Source of the DNA: Undaria pinnatifida
Lineage: Eukaryota > Sar > Phaeophyceae > Laminariales > Alariaceae
NCBI GenBank assembly: GCA_012845835.1
Contig: JABAKD010000018.1
Location: 7,602,701-7,666,700 of the forward strand
Direction: 5' to 3'
DNA: 64,000 bases
The translations under genes were made by a program, and so were the position numbers. This document shows positions 1 to 11,633 of the stretch, piece after piece; position 1 is the first letter of the stretch; each line of letters begins with the position of its first letter. The notes beneath the pieces are model-generated. The model did no database searches. It was not told the DNA's origin and was given only the letters and a program-made list of their open reading frames with translations.

Positions 1-119
1 GGTTGCTAACGTGGTCTAACGCCGGGTGCGAGGGAAGCCTCTGCTTCAGCGCGATTTCCCATGTATGTAGCGACAGCCGTGCGCGGCAAATCCTACTACT
101 GTATAGGTGCAGGCAGCAC

Positions 120-505
120 TTGGTTTACTAGGGGACACTACTCTGCTGTGTCCCACACAGCAACCTAACAACAGGCGCTCCTTAGCCCAAAAATTGTCGG
201 GATTCGTCATTTTTGTTTTGGCGTGGTAAAATGAGTTTTTTGTTCCTGGGGCTCTTTCCTCACGTGAAGAGTGGAGCTCTAAATACCTCACCCATAAACT
301 GTTTGCGAGGGGGGAGCGAGCTGGAAACGCGATCCAATTATTAGCAAACCCCGTGGCCCAGGCACACGAAAAAACGTTGATTACTACGCCCCAAAACAAG
401 AAATGAGAAATGATGAATCCCGCCGATTTTGGGCTCAGAAAAGGAGCCTCTGTTATGTTGCTGTGTGAGACACGGAGTACCCCCTGCAGGTCTGCCTATC
501 TAAGC
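120..505. repeat. Fold-back element
   Basis: Arms at about 125-214 and 407-500 are inverted copies (CACACAGCAACCTAACAACA against the complement of TGTTATGTTGCTGTGTGAGA), with about 190 bases between them. The arms contain a segment like the CTCCTTAACCCAAAATCGTC core of the MITE family seen elsewhere. Confidence 0.7.
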
Positions 506-744
506 TTAAGATGAAGCGAGTAAGACCTGCACGGATGCTTTGTGTCCAACACAGCAACCTTCACGAACCATAACATCTCGCCGTGTCCAGCAAATATGTC
601 GGCCCAAAAAGTGCCTCAAGTGGGCACCCCGATTCAAGAGCGCCCCTTGACAAGCCGAAGAATGCGCTCTCAACTACAACGCGCTCTGATCTATAGTGGG
701 CATTTTATATATGGCCTGTTGTGTAGTGGGCAATACATGGTCTT

Positions 745-1065
745 CAATTTGACGCCAGTCGACGAGAGAAGAAAATGCTGAATTCTTGTCGCGCGATAAA
801 AATGAAGGCACGTAGACCGTAGGGGAGAGGGGGTACTCGTAGGAGGGCCCGCTATGTGACCCCGGATCTGAGTTCCCAATGGGAGGGAGCATGAGAGTAA
901 TGCAACGTAAAAATGAATGGGATGGAAAAAAAAAAATGTGTGGTGGGACAGCTGTAGTGCCGAGTTGACCGCTCTTAACCCCCTTAGAGCCCCCAAACCC
1001 CTTCCCATCCTAAATCCAAGTGATTTTATCCCCAAAGACGAGTTTCCAGTTGTAAAGGCGTCAAC
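745..1065 (+). repeat. SINE body fragment followed by 90-bp palindromic repeat
   Basis: 745-910 carries the body motifs GACGAGAGAAGAAAATGCTG, GCGATAAAAATGAAGGCACG and GTGACCCCGGATCTGAGTT, shared with 2865-3010, 3235-3400 and 11763-11945. 975-1065 is a copy of the short repeat bounded by TTAACCCCTTT-like ends (see 21363). Confidence 0.7.
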
Positions 1066-1189
1066 TCCCGAAGTCTTAAATCGGGGTACCCTGCTCATCT
1101 GTCTCTGTCGCAGTACGCGCCATACGACAGTTACGACCTGGTATACGACACTTAGTAGTCTACCATAGATCTTTTGGCACATGTTGTTT

Positions 1190-1600
1190 TCTCATATTAA
1201 CTCTTGTAAAAAAATCCAGAGTCCGTGGTCACACAAGGGTGCTGCAGCCCTAGGAAGATCCGAAAAACCAAATGAAATCGAAATTCGTCCGGGAAATACT
1301 ACGCTTTTTCCCGCTTGAAAACGCACGATACGGAAGAATGCGCACAAGCGAAAAGGTCCAATGTGAAAACTGAACTCACATGGCCGCGTGTATCCACTCA
1401 ACTACAGCGTCGTAGAGTTCCCCCGTTCCCACAACTAACCAACTCGCGGCTACAAACTACAACGGTGTTGGGCTCCCTGCACCGTACAAACCGCACGATA
1501 ATCGTGATTGTAGACGAACGCGCCTGCTGTCTGGAGTCCTGTCAGGGTGATGACCCGCGGGCATGCAGTGAAACAAGAGCAATCGAACCAAAAACCACAG
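1190..1600 (-). repeat. Dispersed repeat, inverted partner at 50095-50520
   Basis: About 410 bases match the reverse complement of 50095-50520, including GGATCTTCCTAGGGCT, GTGTGACCACGGACTC and CACATTGG. Moderate divergence. No coding signal is recognised. Confidence 0.8.
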
Positions 1601-2505
1601 TACAAATATCAACGATCGCCCCTCCTTCCCGAGTTATCTGACAGGTTGCAGCGCAGCTACGACGCCTGTGCCTGGAAATTGAAATTTGCGGCGGGTCGTT
1701 CCCCATGATGATGAAGGGTATACAACTCTTCTACGAACTTGACAAAAATCAGTGACGTAAGTAACATGTTGTACTACTGCCTCGTAAAAATAACCCTGAA
1801 AAAAACAAAAAAAGTCGATCGCTGCTCCCATGATAATGGTGTGCGTGCCGGTCGTGGGTCTCCGTGTGCCATCCTCCTGCGCTGTGGTTCTCCGTGGCCG
1901 CCTCATCGCCTTAGCTCACTCGGCCCGCTCCTTCGCACTTGCTCTCGTCCACACTCAATTCCAATCGGTTTCCCTTCTCCCCCGTCAAGAGAAAAAAATA
2001 TGCTCCACGTAGCTTGCGGTGCTGATCTGAAAAACAAAAATTCTCGTTCAGGGAGAGTTCAATCCGTCTCTTTCCCGCCCGTCGACGGCCAGTCGCCCTC
2101 CTCCTTCGTCGTCGAATCCAGCCTCCTGCCGGCGCAGTTCCCTCCACGCAAACCGAGGCTGCGCCGTAGCGTGGCTCGTGGTGGCGCCTGCCTCCGCGCA
2201 CGAGCACCCCGATTAAGCATTGCTTCTCCGCCGCTGCTGCCTAAAAAGACGCGCGAATCGTAGGTGACCTTGCCTAACGCACCACGTACGACCCAACTCT
2301 ACCGCCACGCCTAAGCCTCGCGGCCACACGCAGCAGCAAGAAGGTATCACTCCTTGAGGGTGAGTCCGGCCTTAACCCGCTAGAAAGACCCCTCCCACTC
2401 GCTACAAGCCTGCTAGGGCATGCCTCGCAGCATGCCTTACCTAGGCGGCAAGGGGAACGAAGGCACGTCGTAGCATAGCACGTCTCATCCAATACCTTTT
2501 TTTTT
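1601..2505. other. Unassigned GC-rich stretch
   Basis: Open frames exist on both strands, but with no recognisable motif, convincing exon borders or family. It ends in a T15 run at about 2497. No feature is supported. Confidence 0.5.
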
Positions 2506-2507
2506 TT

Positions 2508-2818
2508 TTTTGGAGACTTCTACGTGCATCCCGGGTACTGGACAAAACAAGCCGTGGTCACAGATGTCGTCCCTTCTTCCCCTCTGTTCTTGCCTTCATG
2601 TTTTATCGCGCATTCGTAGGGTTCAGCAATCCCACTGCTCGACGATTTTTCATCGAGTGTTGCTAACTCACGCTCTCGCGTTTTCCGCAAGTCGATTTGT
2701 GTGCAAGAAAAAAGTCCCCACGAATTTGTACCAGTATCCACTCGGGGGGATTCGAACTCACGAAACTGACCTATAAACAGGCTCGAGGATAACCTGATAC
2801 GCCACCGGGGCGACCGGT
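2508..2818 (-). repeat. tRNA-headed SINE
   Basis: On the minus strand it starts CGGTCGCCCCGGTGGCGTAT (A-box-like), then TGAGTTCGAATCCC (B box). The body follows with GACTTTTTTCTTGCACACAA, GCGAAAGCGCGAGAGCGTG-like sequence and GCCGTGGTCACAG. Same family as 38758, 45477, 59738 and 61750. Confidence 0.75.
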
Positions 2819-3083
2819 CCATACACCACCAATTATAGGTATCGTACATACCAAGTATCATATAATTCGACGCGAGTGGACGAGGGAAGAAAATACTGAC
2901 TTCTTCTCGCGATGAAAATGAAGGTTTGTACCGGCGTAGTGGTGAGGGGGGAGGAAGGCACGCTATGCCATGTGACCCCGGATCTGAGCTACTGCCGGGC
3001 GGGGGAGCGAGTCGAGTAGTGCGTAGATAATTAATTGGACGAAGAAAGGATTAGTTTATGTATTCTTCAGACTGTCACATCAG

Positions 3084-3400
3084 CCGGTCGCCCCGGTGGT
3101 CTAGTAGCTACCCTCGAATATTGCCAGCGTTGGTCCTTGAGTTCGATTCCCACCGTGGTGAGATTTGACTGTAGTTGCAGAAACGCAAGAAAAGGATCAA
3201 CTGCTGAGAACGCCCAGCAGCGTCTGGGTAAGTACACAATTCGACTCGAGTCGACGAGGGACAGAAAATGCTGAATTCTGCTCGCGATAAAAATGAAGGC
3301 ATACGTACAGCAGTGGTGGTGAGGGGAGCGGAGGGCCTGTTATGTGACGCCGCATCTGAGTTACTACTGGGAGGGCGGGCGAGAGTAGTACGAGGATAAT
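3084..3400 (+). repeat. tRNA-headed SINE, second body type
   Basis: The head CGGTCGCCCCGGTGGTCTAG (A box) and GAGTTCGATTCCC (B box) is joined to the GACGAGGGACAGAAAATGCT body. A headless copy of the same body precedes it at 2865-3010. Confidence 0.75.
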
Positions 3401-6360
3401 AAGAGGGACGGGGGAAAAAAAATATGTAGCAGCAGTGGGAAGCCTCTGTCATACCTGCAGAGTACTTGAGGGTACCAGGTACCCTTTTTAGTTCGTGGCT
3501 TTTTGAGTGGTGATCGCAATAAGCAACACTACTATCCGGGTGTGCTGATGTTGGGTATATACGGTTTGGTGCGAAGGACACACATACTGGGTAAAAAGCA
3601 ACACCAAACCACAACAGTTTGTAGATATGTATGCGATATTATGTTACGTTGTTTATTCCACATTATTTCCTTCGTTCTCCCGCTGAGCGGCGAAATCATC
3701 GGAAATTGCAAGCCAGGCCGGCATAGGCTTCCCGATAAGCCCTGGCTGCCAAGAAGGCACATGCCCCCCCTTTTTTTTCCGAGCAACGGTTTGTTTTATG
3801 ATGGTCGCTGTTCAGCACCACACGCACCGGGATAGTTTGGGTTGGGTTATGTTCGGATCGAAGCCGATCAGCTGACCCCACGTCACGGAAAGAAGGCGTT
3901 GAGGAGCGCTGTGGTCGCCGGTGTCCACAAAAATCTGTATACATGTGTAAATTCGTAGCTCAAATGCAGAATATTATCAAAGTACATGAGAAAATATGGG
4001 TTTTGTACGTACGTAAGAAGTTTGACCAATCAGATCAATGCGGTAATTCATAGTCGTATTTATTGAGCGATAGCATTGATTGGGTACACCTGGCCCAGCT
4101 GTGTAGGCGACGACCTGCTCGCGGAGCGCGTAGGGGAGCAGAGTCAGAGCTTCAGGTCCAAGGTGTGATACAGACTAGTTCAAGTTGACGTCATCATCAC
4201 CCATCTCCCTGCGTTGTATTTAGATTCCGCGCCAGCAATCAATCCGATTTCGAAGTTCAGATTTGCGGTTCAGTTGACGTAGGGTCTTGCTCAAAAACGT
4301 GCACCATTTGAAGTAGCACGTCGTCATGGGAGCATCATGTATAGGAGAACTACCTAAGTCCACGGTGCTCGGGGCCGCCTGTTCCCTTAAAGACGAGCAT
4401 TATTATTTATTTATTCTACCTTTTCTTTGTATACATTAGTAAGGCAATCGAAGGCGTGAAGTGCAATCTCTATTCCGCTTTTTTTCCATATTTGATGAAC
4501 GCTGTTGATTTGATCGCGCTCACGAGTCACGTTTCCACCTGCATGCCTGTAGCTGTAGGAATAGAGTCCCGAAAAAGGGGGTGGCAACTGCACTCCAATG
4601 ACTTCATTATTAGATACTGCATGGATTTTTCCAGGTAGACGGTCAACATAACAGGCTGGCTGGGGGGCGGGTAATCGAGACGAAGAACCAAAAAACAAAA
4701 TAATACCCCCACCCAATGTTGTCTTATTCCCTGACAGGGTGGTCGAAACCGTGCACAACCGTTTCACCAGCATCTTGTGCGACGTTTCTTTTTTCTTCTC
4801 TTTTAGGAAGAAAAATACTACTGCTGTTGTGCTTCGTCTGTTCGAAATGTCGGTTTGTTTGTGTTCCAAAAATAGCTGCTAGAGTAAGTAACTGCACCAA
4901 TGACCTAAATGCTATTTCAAAGCACACATACATGGTCCTCGAATATGTGGTGGCGGTTAATCGGGACTCTCTGCGGAAAAAGAAAACAAGAATCAAAATA
5001 TGGTGCCAAACGTTTCAGCCCGATAGCTGGTCGAAACCGTTCACGACCGGTACCAAAATCGTGTACCAGGTTACTTTTGTTTTTTTTAGCTCACCACAAG
5101 CCCCTGTGTGGTTTCAAGAGTCTATATATACCTGGTTTGGCTGGTACTATGGAGAGTCTTCGCCGACGATAATCAGTGCCAACGTCGCCGCTGTGCTTTG
5201 AGGCTGTTAACGTATACGAAGCCCTTTGCGGCTTCAGAGTCTAAATACTTTGACATTCATAGTACTATGGGGAGTTTTCGCCTAGCGATCAGATCTGGGA
5301 TCGATTTTATCTTTTTTTCGTATCTGGATTTAATAATACACCAGTATTTTTCAGGCATGTACATTACGCATTACGGGTAATTACGGGTAATGTGGATTGG
5401 CCGTGCGTAATGTGGATATTCCGCGGTAATGTTCCCTATTTCTACGGTGCGTCTCTTGTGCTACTTGGTTTAGAAGGTTGAAGTTTGAAGCAGCTGGGTT
5501 GGTTGAGGTTTGATCGCTCCGAGTAAGGACAAGGGGAATGAATGGAGAATGAGCATGATCTTTTTTATTTTTGACTTTTCTGAAGTCTGTAATCTGCGCT
5601 ATGTACCATACAACATACAACATACAACATGCTCTCCAACGGTTGCTGCAGGGCTGCAGCTGTGGCGGTAGGGTATCATACATCAAACATACAAACATAC
5701 TACCAGACACCACATCTCGGCGAGAACGCGAAGCAAGAGAGCAAATGCTACGTACGGAACCCCTGGGTAAAGGGTAACAAGCTATACACGGAACCCCCGG
5801 GGATGGGGGGCTTTTGTCCCCGCACGGTAGCCGTATTTACGCGTGCGTCATGTCAATCCCCGATTTGCCGTAGTTACGGGTGCGTAATGTGTTCAATCTG
5901 AAGTTATGTACATGCCTGGTATTTTTGAGCCAGTTCTTCTCCCCAGATAGTATGGGATATGTACACTGGCATCACCTCTCACGGTTGGTGTACCCACTTC
6001 TTCCTATACTTTCATAAATATTCCATCTATCATCTGTGGAATACTTCATATCCCACACGTTTACATACACCCATGTTCTGCAATTCTGAACAATGTTATT
6101 TATTACAGTAAAGGCCTTTCACTAATACGAAGTAATAAATACGTACAGCCCACGATCCTGCACGAAAGACGCATGCTACGGGCGGTATATATAGATTCGA
6201 CGAAATCTTCGATCTCACCCACCACATTGCGTTGTCGAATGCATTGCGATGCATTATCTCTGTGTCGTGGCTTGTGACCACAGAGCTGATCTTTCTAGGG
6301 TGAAGAATCAGTACGGACAATGGGTGTGCTGGATGTCGACGAGTAGAAAAACGGTTTAAT
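3401..6360. other. Unassigned sequence
   Basis: No exon, RNA gene or clear mobile element was recognised. Small internal echoes exist: GGTCGAAACCGT at 4741 and 5033, and an ACGGGTAATGTGGATT-type motif at 5370-5420 and near 5870. Open frames are short and repeat-like. Confidence 0.4.
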
Positions 6361-6365
6361 GTGAA

Positions 6366-6900
<535 letters not shown>

Positions 6901-6950
6901 TACATTCAGAGGTGCGCCTTTAAAAAAAGAAAGGTATTTATCCTACCTAT

Positions 6951-7105
6951 AACACGGCGGATCGGGAAAAATGAAAAATACAGGTTACTAAGCTCACCAC
7001 ACACTTTCTACGTATTTTCATACCCCGTCGTTGTCAATTTAAACAAACTCCAATGCATTCTTCGCAATCCAGCGCTAGCTGGCCCGTCCTTTCAGTTCCC
7101 GCGGT
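6951..7105 (+). repeat. Dispersed repeat (GGGGAAAAATAAA...CTCACCACAC family)
   Basis: It shares TCCGGCGGAYGGGGAAAAAT, then GCTCACCACA and CGTATTTTCATAC, with 16285-16440, 18836-18965 and 45945-45995. The tail with AGCGCTAGCTGGC is shared with the 16.4-kb copy. Confidence 0.65.
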
Positions 7106-7299
7106 GTAGCGATAGCGCGAGCTGTCCCTGCCGGCGGTCCCCGTTGCTGCACCTGATAAGTCGACCCGACCTGACCCTTGGGGATCAGGTGCGGTGGAGA
7201 TTATCTAGAGGGTGCGCGCCATCTTCTGTGTGAAGCTCCCTGGCTTGAGGGGCCCTGTACATTCGACGCTCTCCCAGAAATTGATTTTCGGAAAAAACG

Positions 7300-8240
7300 A
7301 AGCAAGCTATGATACAGGTATATATACCACAATGTTTTAGTCCTGTTGACTCTGGCATTGGCAGGGGAAATCACCGATCTGTATCCTCCACGAGGGTATA
7401 CACAACCCGTAACACGCGCGATCGAAGAATCACACGCACCTTGCAAAGCTGAGTTCTGATCAAAAACTCCCTTTTGATCGATTTCACAGCTGAAGTGTAT
7501 TTTTTTATTTTTCGGATATATACCCGTTGTTGACGGGTCCCTGGTACAAGCGACACTAACTGTAGTTGTACGGGGAGTCGTTGACTTACACCCTTAATGA
7601 GGACACACAACCCAGCAGTAATACGCGCGATCGGCGATCGGAGTATCACACACAGCTTTCGCTGGGATTAGTTTCGTGGAAGTCTTCGATCTCACAGCTG
7701 GAGCGTGCATCTTTTTTTAGTATACCCGTGATGAACAGTGCCAAGGTCTTGGTAGGTATATATCATACCGGTATAACACAACGTTTTTCGGGCTGGGGGC
7801 GAAAAAAAAAAGAATGAATACTCAGACGAAGTTAGGTTAGCCCCGCTGTTGGAGCCCCCAAAACCCTTCCTTTGCTAATTCCAAGTGATTTGTCCCCAAA
7901 AATGGTTTTCCAGTTGTACAGGGGCGATAAGTAGGCCCGTTATTATATTATTCGTACAAACGTTGTCAGCGCCCAAAACGTGGTACATACCGCCATCAGC
8001 TTAGCATGCGTGGAAGATATACACACCCCGTCAAAACTCGCGCGATCAGTAACCCGCGCACGCTTTCCTCCTCCACGAACTCCCCCTGCTGTATTATTAT
8101 AGCGGTCAGCGGTCGGAGTATCACACACTGCTTGCAAACAACAAGGCGAGATTTTTCGACGATGAAATATCCTCGATATATTCTCACACAGCTGCTGTTC
8201 GTATGTAGTGTAATTTTTCTTCTCGATTCCATACTTTTTT
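7300..8240 (+). repeat. Three neighbouring copies of a 200-bp dispersed family
   Basis: Copies at about 7310-7510, 7545-7735 and 8000-8225 share CCTGTTGAC...CTGG, GGACACACAACCCG, ACGCGCGATCGGAGTATCAC, GCTTGCAAAG and a final CAGCTGGAGTGTATTTTT. A copy of the 90-bp repeat lies at 7835-7925. Confidence 0.75.
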
Positions 8241-8301
8241 TTTTTTTTTTGTCTTTTGTGAAAATGTAATCTGTTCTTGTTTCTTACACCAATGTGTACA
8301 A

Positions 8302-8640
8302 CTGGGATATGATGGTAGTCTTCCGCTCTCCGCTCCAGAGTGACTGGGGCCTGTGCTTTTATCATGTGGGCTTGATTACCAGTAGATTACAGCAGAGTAT
8401 TGACGACGGCGATGATGAGCTGAGAGCTAATGCCAGGACAATCAAAGCCATGTCGCCATTTAATCATATCACGTTGTTTTTTCCTGGGATATGATGGTAT
8501 TAGTCTTCCGCTCTCCGCTCCAGAGTGACTGGGGCCTGTGCTTTTATCATGTGGGCTTGATTACCAGTAGATTACAGCAGAGTATTGACGACGGCGATGA
8601 TGAGCTGAGGGCTAATGCCAGGACAATCAAAGCCATGAAA
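8302..8640 (+). repeat. Near-perfect tandem duplication around candidate exon
   Basis: 8302-8452 and 8486-8637 are about 150-bp copies that differ at very few bases, both starting TGGGATATGATGGTA. Each carries the same acceptor tract and the first 43 or so codons of the candidate exon. The upstream copy lacks the donor end. Confidence 0.92.
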
Positions 8641-8689
8641 TCACTCCAGGAAGCTCCACTAACCTACGGCAGAGAAATATCATGCCGGG
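8524..8689 (+). CDS. Candidate internal exon, unknown protein
   Basis: A strong pyrimidine tract and acceptor (cttccgctctccgctccag) opens a 55-codon frame, SDWGLCFYHVGLITSRLQQS, then IDDGDDELRANARTIKAMKS and EAPLTYGREISCR, ending at a good donor (GGG then gtatgt), phase 0 to 1. A nearly identical partial copy precedes it. I do not recognise the protein and found no partner exon, so its gene is unknown; it could even be a far-upstream exon of the tyrosinase gene. Confidence 0.35.
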
Positions 8690-8864
8690 GTATGTATACT
8701 AACTCTGAATCAGGGTAGGTTCAGTGGGTAGGGTTGGTTCGTTGTACACGTGTAATATAATTATAATAATTATTATTGTAATAATCAGGTTATACGACTC
8801 ACAGGATACACTTGGTAAACTGATGCATTTCCTTCCGCAGCTGTCAGATGTTGTCCCCCTCAAA

Positions 8865-9085
8865 AGCGGGTTTTTTATAGTTTCCGCGCACAGGCGGTCT
8901 AACATCCCCCTGTTGACCCCGGTACACGCTACACTGTAGTTCCAAGGGGAGTCGCCGACCTATATCTTTAATGAGGACACACAACCCGTAATACGCGCGA
9001 TCGGAGTATCACACACAGCTTGCAAAGATGAGCTTCGACAAAATCTTCTATCTCACAGCCGGAGTGTATTTTTATGGTTATTATA
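8865..9085 (+). repeat. Copy of the 200-bp dispersed family
   Basis: One of the fullest copies: GCGGGTTTTTTATAGTTTCC, then CCTGTTGACC, AGGGGAGTCGCCGACCTATA, GCGCGATCGGAGTATCACAC and CTCACAGCCGGAGTGTATTT. Reverse copies are at 10090-10330, 39470-39715 and 46095-46315. Confidence 0.8.
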
Positions 9086-11325
9086 ATATAAAATTGTTGT
9101 GAGTATCTCGACGTAAGGGCTGTTGACCCCCTACGGCGAGAGATGCGAATAAAATCACGCGCAGCGTGAATAAAAAAATCTACGCCTAGGATAGGTCTCG
9201 ATCTAGATCCATTATGTTAAACTGTCAGTAGTACCAGTCGATAGATCTTGACAGTATCTGCCGCTATAATGCCATGTAAAGGACCTGTACATGGGGATCT
9301 GTACATGTACACTACATCCCACCAAGGCTACGGTATAGTAGTAATCATACTTCTGTATCTCTTTTTTAAACTCCGAAGGTTGAGCCACTCGCACGAGCGA
9401 CTCTGCGCCTCACTGATTTAAACTACGTGATAATGTAGGTGTGACTCTTTTGGCGCAGCGCAGATTTCAATTTCATAGCCGGTTCTCATTTCACAATATT
9501 TAAACCGCGCGAAAGGTTCAGACCGCCAACGAACAAACCGGGGGGGTCACTGACGCGAATGATCCCGCAAGCACGCTGCAAACAAAAAACAGAACAAAAG
9601 GTGACCTCCCGTACGGAAGCATTGTGGTCATCCAACCCAGGAAAACAAGTGCACCCTAGATCGTGCAGATCGTGCAGATCATGCAGATCGTGCAGATCGT
9701 ACGACTCGCACCCGATAACACGGGCCAGATCCATTCATCCCACGGTACGATAATAAGGGTTGCACTTTTTGTGCTAAAATATTTCTGACACCTTCTGACC
9801 GCGCTTGAGCTACTCAACCGTCGAACTATATGTGGGTTCGCGAGTATGATCTCATTTTACGGGTAATATTTTGGGGGGGGACTATCAATAGCGCATAGAA
9901 AATATGTTGGTCGGGTTTTTAATAGCACGAACGGATGTGTTCGCTGAGGAGCAACATTTCGGGTTGTGAGAAGATTGAGCGCTCCTCGTGTTTATGGAGA
10001 TCAGAAAACTTCTGCTGCACCCCCCTATCGTCGCGTGGGGTGACGTACCACCATGCTGCAGATGTTTCCCTTTGACCGGGTCTAGAACATGGAGAGTGGA
10101 GATCGGCGAAATATCCGACGCGCGTTTGTACGTACAAAATGTCGACGAAGTTTTCCCAATAATGCATATAAAAAGAACACGACGATGTATACACTCCAGA
10201 TCTGTGAGATCGAGAAGATTATTAGAAAGATTTCGTCGAAACTCATCTTTTTTGCAAGCTGTGTGTGCATGTGTGTTACTCCGATCGCGCGTATTACGGG
10301 GGGGGGGGGGGCGTCCTCATCGAGGATAAAGGCCGGCGTCTGTCTCGATATGTATCCCCGCAGAGCTGAGAGGCGTCCTTTGGAAAAAAAAAAGTCTGGT
10401 TACGGTTACGTTAGAGGGCGAGTATACCCATTTTCACTGCTGGCTGTCTACTAGTACACAGTAGATCTTACCACTCGCACGAGTGACTTCGCATCCCACT
10501 TATGTGCGGAGTGAGCCCACTCCGTGGCTGTCATCGATACCCGACAGCAGCACGACGAGTGCGAGGACGTTAAGAATAAAACACGGAGATTATGTCCGAA
10601 GGAAAAGGTGTGTCCGACGCAGCGGTCGCCGCGGGTGCCAACCCTCTCCCCCACGACTGGGTGAGGGGTGAACTTCGTTGCACCAAGGCGGGCCTGCGCG
10701 CTCAATGTCCTGGACCTCACACGCACAATAGCACTTCAGGCGATTTGTTTGGCGCTGCGTAGCTCACCACCATTGCGGATCCGCGCCGCTATTTTTTCCG
10801 TCTCCCGACAACTTAGACCGTTGACCTTCGACCGCCGGCAGGAAACATAAAACCGGGGTTTCCGCAGAGAGAATGTTGATTTTTCCATCAGAGGATAGGG
10901 GACAATCCGTCTCGACAATCCGTCTTGAGACGGATGTAAATGTTCTTTTGTCTACTTGGCGGCTTGACGCTTGCTCGTTCGCTGACATCTTTTGACTGCC
11001 GGCGGAAGCAAAAGCAGCAGCATCGGCAGCAGCGGGGGGTGACTTCCACCTCTATGTGATCTACACACATGACAAAAAAAAATGTTTGTAACATGCCTAA
11101 CGCTTCATAGCATTACACTAGTTGAACGCCTAAAGAAATCAACTTGTCATGATTGACTGATCACTCAAAAGGTTTATGAAGACGATGTACCAAAGAACGC
11201 ATGAATACAAAACACATCAACTTGAAATTTTTGACAAACCGCTCTTAATCAACATTATATGACCATATATGTACGAAACGCCTTACCTGGTGCCGCCTGC
11301 ACATGTGTCAACTTATCATGGTTGA
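9086..11325. other. Region upstream of tyrosinase exon 1
   Basis: No confident first exon or promoter was found. Contents: a GATCGTGCA tandem tract at 9659-9706, a G13 run near 10299, a reverse copy of the 200-bp family at 10090-10330, and a 26-base sequence at 11139-11164 repeated at 11308-11333 just before the open frame. Confidence 0.45.
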
Positions 11326-11633
11326 CTGATCACCAACTCACGGAACGACAACAAAACACGGCAAAAACCACTCACAAGATCAACCCCGTTCTTATTGCTG
11401 ATCGCCAAAACACCAACGCCGACAGGAGCAAAAGCACCAGCAGCACCAGCAACACCAACAAGTGGGTTGAGCTTCACGTCAACGAACGAGTACCCGGCGA
11501 TCATAGGATCCGCCTGGCCGCACTTAGCGGAGCCTTACAAGGTCACCCAGCTTTCGGCGAGCTCGACCATCGGCAACCCGGAGAAGGATGTATTTACGTG
11601 GACCTTCGCGGACACCACGGTTCTGGAGGGAAG
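11326..11633 (+). CDS. Tyrosinase gene exon 1 of the model (5' limit uncertain)
   Basis: The frame is open from an in-frame TGA at 11323 to the donor at 11634 (AAG then gtgag) and ends in phase 2. It encodes a Pro/Ala/Thr-rich stretch ([19 protein letters not shown]), then the first half of the PKD-like domain ending [14 protein letters not shown]. No ATG occurs in this frame, so the true start must be in an upstream exon or the exon begins at an internal acceptor such as the cag ending near 11427. The N-terminal third of this entry may therefore be intron. Confidence 0.7.

Noticed and set aside
1739-2263. 174-residue frame and overlapping minus-strand frame
   Set aside because: Ser/Arg/Pro-rich on both strands, as expected of GC-rich sequence; no motif or splice evidence.
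10985-11035. Possible ghost of the exon 1 start (GCAAAAGCAGCAGCATCGGC)
   Set aside because: The similarity is mostly GCA-type low complexity.
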